Of a DNA stretch of 64,000 bases, positions 35,188 through 43,669 are shown piece by piece; the stretch's first letter is position 1, and each line of letters begins with the position of its first letter. The notes beneath the pieces are model-generated. The model saw only the letters and a list, made by a program, of their open reading frames with translations, did not search any database and was not told the origin of the DNA. The stretch covers positions 1 through 64,000 of the forward strand of contig NZ_PYFW01000002.1 in NCBI RefSeq assembly GCF_003020125.1, written 5' to 3'. The translations under genes were made by a program, and so were the position numbers. This DNA comes from Bradyrhizobium sp. MOS003 (GTDB lineage Bacteria; Pseudomonadota; Alphaproteobacteria; Rhizobiales; Xanthobacteraceae).

Positions 35188-35289
35188 GTCATCGCCCGGC
35201 TTGACCGGGCGATCCAGTACGCCGAGAGGGCTGTGGTTCAATCGAGAAGCCGCGGCGTACTGGATTCCCCGCTTTCGCGGGGAATGACG
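35188..35289. repeat. Palindromic intergenic repeat, family C (copy 1)
   Basis: GTCATCGCCCGGCTTGACCG at the left and CCCCGCTTTCGCGGGGAATGACG at the right (summarised; arms GTCAT and ATGAC) bracket GATCCAGTAC and GTACTGGATT. The second copy is at 56570-56670. Confidence 0.9.
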
Positions 35290-35305
35290 GCGGTGGGTGT
35301 GGCGA

Positions 35306-36100
35306 CTACTTCCCGAACTCCTCCCGCATCCTGGCCTGGATCTTGGCCATGCCGCCAAGCCAGCGGTCGTAATTCTCGGTCTTCTTGCGCATGTAGCCGA
35401 GCACCTGGGGGTGCGGCAGGATCAGGAAGGTCTCCTGCTCGAGGCCGGCGAGCACGTCTTTCGCGACCTGCTCCGGCGTGAGGTCGCCGTCGCCGGATTG
35501 CGGGCCCTTGGGGATCGAGCGCAACATGTTGGTGTCGACGCCCTGCGGGCAGAGGATCGAGACCTTGATGTTGTCGGCCTTGTGCGAGATCGCGAGATTC
35601 TCGGCAAAGCCGACCGCCGCGTGTTTGGTCGTCGAATAGGCCGGGCTGCCGACCTGCGACAACAGGCCCGCGGCCGAGATTGTGTTGAGGAAATAGCCGC
35701 CGCCGCGCGCCTTCATGCGCGGGATCAGATGCCGCGCGGCATAGACATGGGCCATGACGTGGATCGCCCAGCTGCGCTGCCAGGGCTCGTCGGAGGCGCC
35801 GCCGGCATTGACCGACATCGGATCGAAGCCGCCGCCGATGCCCGCGTTGGAGCAGAACAGCCCGATCGGACCGAACTGCCGCTCGGTCTCCTCGATGACA
35901 TGCGAGATGTCCTTTTCCTGCGCGACGTCGCATTTGAAGGCTGCGCCGTCCACCGTGGCCGCGACCGCCCTAGCATTGTCGGCATCCATGTCGGCAACGA
36001 CGACCTTGGCCGCGCCCGCCTTGTGAAACGCCTCGCACAGCGCCTTGCCGATGCCGTTGGCGCCGCCCGTGACGACTACGACCTTGCCGGTCACCTGCAT
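35306..36100 (-). CDS. SDR-family NAD(P)-dependent oxidoreductase
   Basis: A 264-aa classical SDR. Nucleotide motif TGGANGIG (11-18), acidic DMDADN suggesting NAD preference, CSNAG near 84-88, and YSTTKHAAVGF (YxxxK). The C-terminal part PQGVDTNMLRSIPKG departs from the common PG motif and leads into a longer tail. GAGGAG precedes the ATG. The substrate cannot be inferred. It points toward the MarR gene, with a family C repeat between. Confidence 0.85.
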   Translation of the reverse strand: MQVTGKVVVVTGGANGIGKALCEAFHKAGAAKVVVADMDADNARAVAATVDGAAFKCDVAQEKDISHVIEETERQFGPIGLFCSNAGIGGGFDPMSVNAGGASDEPWQRSWAIHVMAHVYAARHLIPRMKARGGGYFLNTISAAGLLSQVGSPAYSTTKHAAVGFAENLAISHKADNIKVSILCPQGVDTNMLRSIPKGPQSGDGDLTPEQVAKDVLAGLEQETFLILPHPQVLGYMRKKTENYDRWLGGMAKIQARMREEFGK

Positions 36101-36160
36101 GCGACGTCTCCTCTTGTACCGCTTGAGATCGCGCCGCTTATTCCGCGCCGCGGATCCTGC

Positions 36161-36856
36161 TCAGCTCAACATGAGGTCGAGCACCGCCGTATAATGGCAT
36201 GCCGCGCCGGCCAAGACAAAGCCGTGCCAGATCGCATTCTGGAAGCGCAGCCGCCGCCAGGCGTGGAAGATCACGCCGAAGCTGTAGAGCAGGCCACCCG
36301 CGAGGATGAAGCCCAGCACCACCGCGGGCAGCGCCCTGACCACGGCGTCGTAGAGCATCACGCCGCTCCAGCCCATCGCGAGATAGATGCCGACGGCGAC
36401 GCGGTCGAAGCGGCCGGGATAGAACAGCTTGAGCAGGATCCCGAGGATCGCGACGCACCAGACGCCGGCGAGCAGCACCAGCGCGAACCCGCTGTCCTTC
36501 ACCTCGAGGATGAACGGCGTATAGGTCGCCGCGATCAAGAGATAGATCGCGGAATGGTCGAACCGCCGCAACAGCCATTTCGCCGGCGACACCGGCCAGA
36601 GGTTATAGGTCGCCGACAGCAGCAGCATCGAGAGCAGGCCGGCGACGTAGATCGAGACGCCGACAATGTCGGTGGCGTCGGCATAGACGGCCGTTAGCAC
36701 CACCAGCACGGTCGCGGCAACGAGGCCGGAGAGGACGCCGATCGCGTGGATGATTCCGTCGGCGATGAGCTCGGCGCGGTCGTAGTTCCAGCCCATCGCG
36801 TCGGCTGCGGCGTGAACGGAGGTGGATGCGAAGTGTTTCAGTTGGAAGACGGTCAT
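36161..36856 (-). CDS. Hemolysin III / PAQR-family membrane protein
   Basis: A 231-aa seven-helix membrane protein. IADGIIHAIGVLSGLVAA (with the first metal-ligand His), LLRRFDHSAIYLLIAATYTPF (Asp-His) and the C-terminal HGFVLAGAACHYTAVL (paired His) match the PAQR/hemolysin III metal-site pattern. Proteins of this family may be hydrolases acting on lipids; the haemolysin label is historical. The ATG at 36856 is preferred over an upstream TTG. Confidence 0.88.
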   Translation of the reverse strand: MTVFQLKHFASTSVHAAADAMGWNYDRAELIADGIIHAIGVLSGLVAATVLVVLTAVYADATDIVGVSIYVAGLLSMLLLSATYNLWPVSPAKWLLRRFDHSAIYLLIAATYTPFILEVKDSGFALVLLAGVWCVAILGILLKLFYPGRFDRVAVGIYLAMGWSGVMLYDAVVRALPAVVLGFILAGGLLYSFGVIFHAWRRLRFQNAIWHGFVLAGAACHYTAVLDLMLS

Positions 36857-37034
36857 GGCAATCCGCAAGGTGAGGTAAAGCCCTCTTCTATGGGTCTTTC
36901 GGGATCGGCGCGTCGTTCAAACGGCTGACTCGCCGACAAAGGCGGTGGAAGTATGGAGCTTGATTTTCCCAAGGCAATTGCCACTTTTGTGATCGGTCAC
37001 ACAGTCCCGCCGCCCCCGGTCCATTAACGTTCAT

Positions 37035-38504
37035 ATGGCATTCAGTTTCCAGGACATGGTCGAAGAAGCGCGCTTGTCCGCGCAGGCGCTGATCGACTAT
37101 GGCGAGCACTTCTTCAACCCGACGGTGCGGCTAGGGGTTACCGGCCTGTCGCGGGCCGGTAAGACCGTGTTCATCACCGCGCTGATCCACGGCCTCACCC
37201 GCGGCGGCCGGTTTCCCGTGTTCGACGCCTATGCCTCGGGCCGGATCGCGCGGGCGCATCTGGCGCCGCAGCCCGACGATGCCGTGCCGCGGTTCGCCTA
37301 TGAGAGCCATTTGCGCGCGTTGGTCGAGGAGCGGCATTGGCCGAGCTCGACCGTCGACATCAGCGAGCTCAGGCTCGTCATCGACTATCAGCGCTCGAAT
37401 GGCGCCGACCGCACGCTGACGCTCGACATCGTCGACTATCCCGGCGAGTGGCTGCTCGACCTGCCGCTGCTGCAGAAGAGTTTCGAGCAATGGTCAGCGG
37501 AGAGCCTGGCCTTGTCGCGCGAGGCGCCGCGCGCGCATCTCGCGAGCGAATGGCACGCGCATCTCGCAACGCTCAGGCCCGAGGCGCGCGAGGACGAGCA
37601 GGCGACGCTGACGGCCGCAAAGCTCTTCACCGATTATTTGCGCGCCTGCCGCGACGAACGGTTCGCGATGAGCCTGCTGCCGCCCGGCCGTTTCCTGATG
37701 CCAGGTAATCTCGCGGGCTCGCCCGCGCTGACCTTCGCGCCGCTCGACGTACCCATTGGCGGACAGGCACCGGAGGGATCGCTGTGGGCGATGATGGTGC
37801 GCCGCTTCGAGGCCTACAAGGACGTCGTGGTGCGACCGTTCTTCAGGGATCATTTCGCCCGGCTCGATCGCCAGATCGTGCTGGCCGATGCGCTGTCGGC
37901 GTTCAACTCCGGCCCCGAGGCGCTGCACGATCTCGAAGCAGCCCTCGCCGGCATTCTCGATTGCTTCAACATCGGTCGCAGCACGATCCTCTCAAGCCTG
38001 TTCCGCCCGCGCATCGACCGCATCCTGTTCGCGGCGACCAAGGCGGACCATCTGCATCATTCCAGCCACGACCGGCTCGAGGCCGTGCTGCGCCGCGCCG
38101 TCTCCGGCGCCGTTGCACGCGCGGAAAACACGGGCGCGGCGATCGACGTGGTGGCGCTTGCCGCGGTGCGTGCGACAAGGGAAGCTCAGGTCGCGCACGG
38201 CCGCGACAAATTGCCGTCGATCCTGGGAACACCGGCGGCGGGCGAAAGCGCCGGCGGCGAGTTCTTTGATGGCAACACGGAAGTGGCGACCTTTCCGGGC
38301 GACTTGCCGCTGGATCCCGAGCCGCTGTTCAACGGCAATGATGCATTCCGCGGCCTCTCGACGCTGGCCGCGGAGAAGAGCGACTTCCGCTTCCTGCGCT
38401 TCCGTCCACCGAAGCTCGAACGTGAGGGAACGAACGAGCCGACGCTGCCTCACATCCGCCTCGACCGTGCCTTGCAGTTCCTGATCGGAGACAAGCTCGC
38501 ATGA
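37035..38504 (+). CDS. ycjX: YcjX-family GTPase-like protein
   Basis: A 489-aa protein of the DUF463/YcjX family. P-loop GLSRAGKT lies near residues 37-44; DYPGEWLLDLPLL (about 136-148) is the walker-B-like region, and FAATKADHLHHSSHDRLE holds TKAD, a G4-like motif. YcjX is a P-loop NTPase with an insert of unclear purpose. The next gene overlaps by 4 bases (ATGA), matching the usual ycjX-ycjF pair. In enterobacteria the pair belongs to the phage-shock regulon; no pspA is visible here. Confidence 0.9.
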   Translation: MAFSFQDMVEEARLSAQALIDYGEHFFNPTVRLGVTGLSRAGKTVFITALIHGLTRGGRFPVFDAYASGRIARAHLAPQPDDAVPRFAYESHLRALVEERHWPSSTVDISELRLVIDYQRSNGADRTLTLDIVDYPGEWLLDLPLLQKSFEQWSAESLALSREAPRAHLASEWHAHLATLRPEAREDEQATLTAAKLFTDYLRACRDERFAMSLLPPGRFLMPGNLAGSPALTFAPLDVPIGGQAPEGSLWAMMVRRFEAYKDVVVRPFFRDHFARLDRQIVLADALSAFNSGPEALHDLEAALAGILDCFNIGRSTILSSLFRPRIDRILFAATKADHLHHSSHDRLEAVLRRAVSGAVARAENTGAAIDVVALAAVRATREAQVAHGRDKLPSILGTPAAGESAGGEFFDGNTEVATFPGDLPLDPEPLFNGNDAFRGLSTLAAEKSDFRFLRFRPPKLEREGTNEPTLPHIRLDRALQFLIGDKLA

Positions 38505-39529
38505 ACGACCGATCGAAGCCACGGCGGCCGGCGACGTTCCGGCTCGACGATCCCGGCGTCGTCGTCACCGAAGCCGACGAGACGGCCCGGCTCAGCCGCG
38601 CCACCATCCAGATCACTCCGGAGCCGGATCCGGCGATGCTGCCGGTGCCGATCGCGGTCGCGCTGCCGGCGCGGCGCAGTTTTCCCTGGGGCACGCTATT
38701 CTGGTCCGGCCTCGGCGGATTGACCCTGCTCGGCGTCGGGCTCGGCGTTGTCCATCTGATCGAGGACCTGTTCGCGCGCAGCGAGACACTCGGCTACGTC
38801 GGCCTCGCTTTTGCTTTCGTCACCGCGCTCGCGCTGGCCGTCGTGATCGGACGCGAGGCGTTCGGCCTCGTGCGCCTTGCGACGATCGAGAAACTGCACG
38901 AGCGCGCGGCATCCGTGCTTGCCAGCGACGACCGCGGGGAAAGCCGCGTCATCGTGCAGGAACTACTCAAGATCGCGCACCAGAACCCGCAGCTCGCGCG
39001 CGCCCGCGCGGCATTGGAGAGCCACACCGGCGAGATCATCGACGGCGCCGACATGATCCGCCTCGCCGAGCGCGAGCTGATGTCGCCGCTGGATGCGGAA
39101 GCACGGCGGCTGGTGTCGTCGGCGGCGCAAAAGGTTTCGATCGTGACCGCGGTGAGCCCGCGTGCCGCGATCGACGTGCTGTTCGTGTTGGTCGCCGCGC
39201 TGCGCCTGATCCGCCAGCTCGCTTTTCTCTATGGCGGCCGGCCCGGCGCGCTCGGCATGTTCCGCCTGCTGCGTCACGTCATCGCCCATCTCGCCATCAC
39301 CGGCGGCATGGCCGCGAGCGACAGCCTGGTGCAGCAGATGCTCGGCCACGGCATCGCAGCAAAGCTGTCGCAGCGGCTCGGCGAAGGCGTTCTGAACGGA
39401 TTGCTGACGGCACGGCTGGGTCTCGCCGCGATCGACGTCACAAGGCCGCTGCCGTTCGCGGCGCTGCCGCCGCCGAAGCTGTCGGATCTCGCGACAGATC
39501 TGCTGAGGAAGAAGGACGGGGAAGACTAG
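38501..39529 (+). CDS. YcjF-family (DUF697/TIGR01620) membrane protein
   Basis: A 342-aa inner-membrane protein. Two transmembrane helices near residues 65-87 and 97-117 are followed by the soluble domain with LLTARLGLAAID and KVSIVTAVSPRAAIDVLFVLVAALRLIRQLA, a hallmark of DUF697. It is translationally coupled to ycjX (4-base overlap). It probably anchors YcjX at the membrane. Function remains unsettled in the family. Confidence 0.88.
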   Translation: MNDRSKPRRPATFRLDDPGVVVTEADETARLSRATIQITPEPDPAMLPVPIAVALPARRSFPWGTLFWSGLGGLTLLGVGLGVVHLIEDLFARSETLGYVGLAFAFVTALALAVVIGREAFGLVRLATIEKLHERAASVLASDDRGESRVIVQELLKIAHQNPQLARARAALESHTGEIIDGADMIRLAERELMSPLDAEARRLVSSAAQKVSIVTAVSPRAAIDVLFVLVAALRLIRQLAFLYGGRPGALGMFRLLRHVIAHLAITGGMAASDSLVQQMLGHGIAAKLSQRLGEGVLNGLLTARLGLAAIDVTRPLPFAALPPPKLSDLATDLLRKKDGED

Positions 39530-39559
39530 CGGCGCGATTTGCGCCACGCGAACGGCGCA

Positions 39560-39709
39560 CCCTCGCCCCTTGTGGGAGAGGGTGGCTCGCCGCGATAGTG
39601 GCGAGACGGGTGAGGGGTTTCTCTCCGCGAGTCCAACGCTCATTTGAATTTGCGGAGAGAAACCCCTCATCCGGCGCTTCGCGCCACCTTCTCCCACAAG
39701 GGAGAAGGG
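39560..39709. repeat. Palindromic intergenic repeat, family B (copy 4)
   Basis: Close in structure to the copy at 21124-21268: CCCTCGCCCCTTGTGGGAG at the left, CTTCTCCCACAAGGGAGAAG at the right, with GGGGTTTCTCTCCGC and GCGGAGAGAAACCCC inside. It lies between convergent genes. Confidence 0.9.
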
Positions 39710-39730
39710 ACAAGGTTGGAGCTTGCCGCG

Positions 39731-41320
39731 CTAGGCGCGCGCTCGCTGTTCTAATTCCCCCGCCAGCACCTTCCACCAGAACAGCGGCGAGTCCTTTGGC
39801 GGCGACAGCTCGGGGGTCCAGCCGGTGAGCTTCTCGATCACATAAGTATCCGAGCGAATGCCGCGCCAACGGCGTTCGACTTCGCCGAGTTGCTCGCGCT
39901 TCGCCGGGATGTTCTCCCACAGCGACGAACGATCGTCCGGCTCGCGCCCGACATAGATGCCGGCGTGGCCCATGATCCGGTCCATGCCGGGATCGCGGAA
40001 ATCCTGAAAGCGGCCGCGCTCGTTGATCTCGATGACCGGCACGCGGCCCCTGAACAGCCAGCGCAGCATGGCGTAGGTGCGGTAGTCCGTGGTCGCGATC
40101 CAGGTCGCGCCTGTTTCGTCGAGCGCGGCCTGCGCGCGCGCGGCGACCTGCTCGTAGCCGGCCTCGGCGCCAATCGGATCGATCTTGCCGAGCAGATTCC
40201 AGGGCGCGGCGACGTAGTAGAGGAACACGATCACGACGAAGGCGATGCCGGAGCCGACCGCTGTCCTCGCCCAGAACAGCGACGAACTCAACATCCGTGC
40301 CGACCAATCCTCCTTCATCATCGTCGCGAGGTTCACGGCGGTGGCGGCAAAGCCGACGGGCCACATGAACATCGGCCAGGTGTCGCCAACCCGAAGCGTG
40401 GTCGACTTCGCGAGGAAATACAGAAACGGCACCAGCACCGCAGCCGACAGCAGGATCGCCACCGGCTCGCGGGTGCGAGCGCCGCGCCATGCCGTCAGCA
40501 CCAGCCCGGTCAGAACCACCGGCAACATGACGAAGCCGACCAGGCCGAACTGCAGGCCGATGAAGTCGCCGAGGGTGCGGAACGAGATGCCGTAATTGGC
40601 GGTGGCGCGCACGCCCTGGAAACGGAACGAGGCCCAATCGTGCTGCGCGTTCCAGACCAGCACCGGCGAGAAGACTGCGATCGCGACCAGCACCGCGAGA
40701 TAAGGATACGGGCTGCGCAGCCAGCGCCAGCGCCAATCCGGCACCAGCAGAAAGGCGGCAACCGCGGGGGCGAACATGATCGCGGTGAACTTCGACAGCA
40801 TCGACAGACCGGCGAACAGACCGGCCGCAAGCCACCAGCGTCCGTCGCCGCTCTGCGCCAGCCGCACCAGCGACCACATCATCGCCATGGCGAACGGGAT
40901 CATGGCGACATCCGGCGCGACCTTGGCCATCAGCAGGCCGTAATAGAGCGCAGCTTCCGGCATCAGCACGGCGAACACGACAGCGCGCGCATCATGGGTG
41001 AGGCGGCGGACGATGTCGGCCAGCAGGCACTGTGTCACCAGCATCGCGACGATGCCGCCGAAGCGGACCCCGAGCGTGGTGTCGGCGAAGATCGCGGTGC
41101 CGAAACGGATCAGCCAGGCGATAGCAGGGGGATGATCGAGGAAGCTGAGCGCGCCCTCCTTCGACCAGGTCCAGTAGTAGGCCTCGTCGGTGCGCAGCTC
41201 GATTGCGGACGCGTAGACGATGCGCAGCAGCGTCATCGCGGCGATGACGAGCAGGGCAACAAGGATGAGACGGCGTTCGGCGCCGTCCGGCTTCGCGGAA
41301 ATGTCGGGATTGATCGTCAC
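39731..41320 (-). CDS. Glycosyltransferase family 39 (ArnT-like) protein
   Basis: A 529-aa polytopic protein with about 11 hydrophobic helices. Early acidic motif ELRTDEAYYWTWS gives the first-loop Asp-Glu pair of GT39/PMT transferases. FLDHPPAIAWLIRF follows, as in ArnT-type enzymes. The C-terminal 120 residues are soluble. Such proteins move a sugar from a polyprenyl-phosphate donor in the periplasm. The acceptor is not known. GTG start. It is upstream-divergent from the cyclase gene. Confidence 0.8.
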   Translation of the reverse strand: MTINPDISAKPDGAERRLILVALLVIAAMTLLRIVYASAIELRTDEAYYWTWSKEGALSFLDHPPAIAWLIRFGTAIFADTTLGVRFGGIVAMLVTQCLLADIVRRLTHDARAVVFAVLMPEAALYYGLLMAKVAPDVAMIPFAMAMMWSLVRLAQSGDGRWWLAAGLFAGLSMLSKFTAIMFAPAVAAFLLVPDWRWRWLRSPYPYLAVLVAIAVFSPVLVWNAQHDWASFRFQGVRATANYGISFRTLGDFIGLQFGLVGFVMLPVVLTGLVLTAWRGARTREPVAILLSAAVLVPFLYFLAKSTTLRVGDTWPMFMWPVGFAATAVNLATMMKEDWSARMLSSSLFWARTAVGSGIAFVVIVFLYYVAAPWNLLGKIDPIGAEAGYEQVAARAQAALDETGATWIATTDYRTYAMLRWLFRGRVPVIEINERGRFQDFRDPGMDRIMGHAGIYVGREPDDRSSLWENIPAKREQLGEVERRWRGIRSDTYVIEKLTGWTPELSPPKDSPLFWWKVLAGELEQRARA

Positions 41321-41400
41321 GGCCGCTTTTCCCCAACTTGGGAGGGGGAGTCAATGTGGGCGATGGTGCTCCAGGCTTCTCCCGTCGCCCTGGACGAGAG

Positions 41401-41496
41401 ATCGTAGGGTGGGCAAGGCGAAAGCGTGCCCACCATCAAGGGCTGCGATGCGAAACGGTGGGCACGGCGCCAAGGCGCCTTTGCCCACCCTACGAT
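41401..41496. repeat. Inverted-repeat element, family E
   Basis: The ends ATCGTAGGGTGGGCAA and TTGCCCACCCTACGAT are perfect 16-base complements. GCGTGCCCACC and GGTGGGCACGGC form an inner pair. One copy in the window. Element-like in structure but with no coding capacity. Confidence 0.85.
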
Positions 41497-41603
41497 AGCT
41501 ACGATTTCGTAACCTTGCCGCGCATGTGATCCCGCCAGCTGTCCACGCCGGGAATTAAACGCTACGCTGGCTGTTCTCCTTGGTGAACTGATACAAGCGA
41601 ATC

Positions 41604-43337
41604 ATGGCCAGCGCTCCCGCACAGATGTCCGAACTCGTCCGCGCCACCAGCGTGCGGCAGGTGCGGCTCATCTGCGGCGTTATCCTGTTCTGTTATGTGA
41701 TCAGCCATTTCCTCAACCACGCGCTCGGCAATATCTCGGTCGAGGCCATGGAGGCCGGGGTCTACTACCATACCCTGTTCTGGCAGTTCCTCCCCGTCGC
41801 GATCGTGTTCTACACCACCGCACTCACCCATATGGGGCTCGGCATCTACGCGTTGTATCAACGCCGGCAGTTCCGCTGGCGGACGATCGAGCCGCTGCAG
41901 CTCGTGCTGGGTCTGAGCATCCCCGCACTGATCATGGCGCACGTGGTCGGCGTGCGGCTCGGCTATACGCTGTACGATCACCAGAAGCTCTATCCGCAGG
42001 AGCTCTATCTATTCTTCGTCGCCGCGCCGGGCCGGCTCTGGCAGATGACGATCCTGCTTCTCATCGCCTGGGTGCATGGTTGCATCGGCATCTTCTTCTG
42101 GCTCCGCCTCAAACCGTTCTTCACGCGCGCCGCCCCCTATCTGCTCGCCGCCGCCGTGCTGGTCCCGACATTGTCGCTGCTCGGTATCTACCAGGGCGGC
42201 CGCAGCGTCGCGATCGAGGCCGATGACGGGGAATGGCGTACGCACAATCTCACGCGACGCCAGGTCGGCACGGTCGCGGAAGGCAACACGCTCGACCGCA
42301 TCACCGGCATCCTCACCCTCGGTTATTTCGGTCTGCTGGGATTGGCACTGGCGGCACGCGGCGTGCGCGCCTGGCGCGAGCGGCGCGGCGGCATGATCGC
42401 GCTGTCCTACGGCAACGGCAAGACGGTGCGGGTCCCCAAGGGGCTCTCCGTGCTGGAAGCAAGCCTGCGCCACAATGTACCGCATGCCAGCGTCTGCGGC
42501 GGCCGCGCCCGCTGCTCGACCTGCCGCATCCGTGTCATCGGCGATCATGGCGTCCTGCCCGAGCCGTCGCAGCGCGAGGCCTTCGTCCTCACCCGTGTCG
42601 GCACCAACGACCCCTCGATCAGGCTGGCCTGCCAGCTGCGACCGATGTCCGATCTCTCCTTCTTCCAGCTCTTCACACCTCACACGCATTCGACGGACGG
42701 GCAGGCTTCGACACCGGCCAGAATCGGCCAGGAGCGCTATCTCGTCAGCCTGTTCGTGGACATGCGCGGCTCGACCCAGCTCGCCGAGAAGCGGCTGCCA
42801 TTTGACACCGTCTTCATCGTCAACCGTTTCCTCGGCGCGGTCTCGCAGGCCGTGATCGAGAATGGCGGCCAGCCGAACCAGTTCGTCGGCGACGGCATGC
42901 TGGCGCTGTTCGGGCTCACGGCCGATCCGCAAACCGCCTGCCGGCAGGCGCTGAAGGCGGCCTCCGGCATCGCCACGCATATCGACGAACTGAACCAGCT
43001 CCTGAGCCACGATCTACGCCAGCCGATCCGCTTCGGCATCGGCATTCACGGCGGCGAGGTCATCATCGGCGACATCGGCTATCGCGATCACATCGTCTTC
43101 ACGGCACTGGGCGATGCCGTCAACGTCGCCGCCCGCCTCCAGGACATGACCAAGACGCTGGCCTGCGAGGCGATCGTCTCGGACGAAATCCGCAACACGG
43201 CGGGCCTCGCTGACGATACGCTGCCGCAACAGGAGGTCGCGATCCGCGGTCGCGACGAGCCGATGGCCGTGCGCATCGTCGCGGATGCGCGGGAGCTGGC
43301 GGCGCTGGTCGATCAAGGCGAGCGGGTCGCGGCGTAA
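41604..43337 (+). CDS. Membrane adenylate cyclase with haem-type and [2Fe-2S] domains
   Basis: A 577-aa protein in three parts. Residues 20-260 form six transmembrane helices with histidines at suitable places for haem b (for example SHFLNH, THMGLG, MAHVVG, WVHGC), like the SdhC/FrdC anchors and the CyaC cyclase of Sinorhizobium meliloti. Residues 265-345 are a plant-type ferredoxin: Cys298, Cys304, Cys307 and Cys343. Residues 378-560 form a class III cyclase with metal Asp386 (FVDMRG) and Asp430 (VGDGMLALFG), and Asn507/Arg511 in GDAVNVAARLQ. It probably makes cAMP under redox control of the quinone pool. Confidence 0.85.
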   Translation: MASAPAQMSELVRATSVRQVRLICGVILFCYVISHFLNHALGNISVEAMEAGVYYHTLFWQFLPVAIVFYTTALTHMGLGIYALYQRRQFRWRTIEPLQLVLGLSIPALIMAHVVGVRLGYTLYDHQKLYPQELYLFFVAAPGRLWQMTILLLIAWVHGCIGIFFWLRLKPFFTRAAPYLLAAAVLVPTLSLLGIYQGGRSVAIEADDGEWRTHNLTRRQVGTVAEGNTLDRITGILTLGYFGLLGLALAARGVRAWRERRGGMIALSYGNGKTVRVPKGLSVLEASLRHNVPHASVCGGRARCSTCRIRVIGDHGVLPEPSQREAFVLTRVGTNDPSIRLACQLRPMSDLSFFQLFTPHTHSTDGQASTPARIGQERYLVSLFVDMRGSTQLAEKRLPFDTVFIVNRFLGAVSQAVIENGGQPNQFVGDGMLALFGLTADPQTACRQALKAASGIATHIDELNQLLSHDLRQPIRFGIGIHGGEVIIGDIGYRDHIVFTALGDAVNVAARLQDMTKTLACEAIVSDEIRNTAGLADDTLPQQEVAIRGRDEPMAVRIVADARELAALVDQGERVAA

Positions 43338-43669
43338 GGTAGGTGCGAGCCAAGCGAGAGGTGCACTCCCTCTCCCGCTTGCGGGAGAGGGCTGGGGAGA
43401 GGGTGTCTCCGCAACGGGACAATCCCCTAGAGGAGAAAGCCCTCACCCGCGCCTGCGGCGCGACCTCTCCCGCAAGCGGGAGAGGTGCGCCACCGCCGCG
43501 GCTACAATTCAGTTCAATTCACTCCAGGCGTAACACCGGCCTGCTGCAACGCAGCGGCATGGGCCTGCTGCGAAAGCACGAATTGACTTCGCCTCGCGGG
43601 TTGCGACAGATGAGCGCGGGCTCGCGGTGATGACCGTAGCCCGAAGAAAAGCTCCCGGGAGGGGACCAG
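43338..43669. other. Intergenic region between cyclase and sulfite dehydrogenase
   Basis: A 332-base gap. It holds one family B repeat (43366-43485). The remaining 180 bases carry no gene I can support; presumably the sorA promoter is there. Confidence 0.5.
43366..43485. repeat. Palindromic intergenic repeat, family B (copy 5)
   Basis: Nearly the same as the copy at 13601-13718: CTCCCTCTCCCGCTTGCGGG at the left and CTCTCCCGCAAGCGGGAGAG at the right. The middle has GCCCTCACCC and GCGCCTGCGGCGC. Confidence 0.9.

Noticed and set aside
13601..43485. Family B repeats considered as CRISPR units.
   Set aside because: They are single copies far apart with complementary ends, not regularly spaced direct repeats with spacers; no cas genes.
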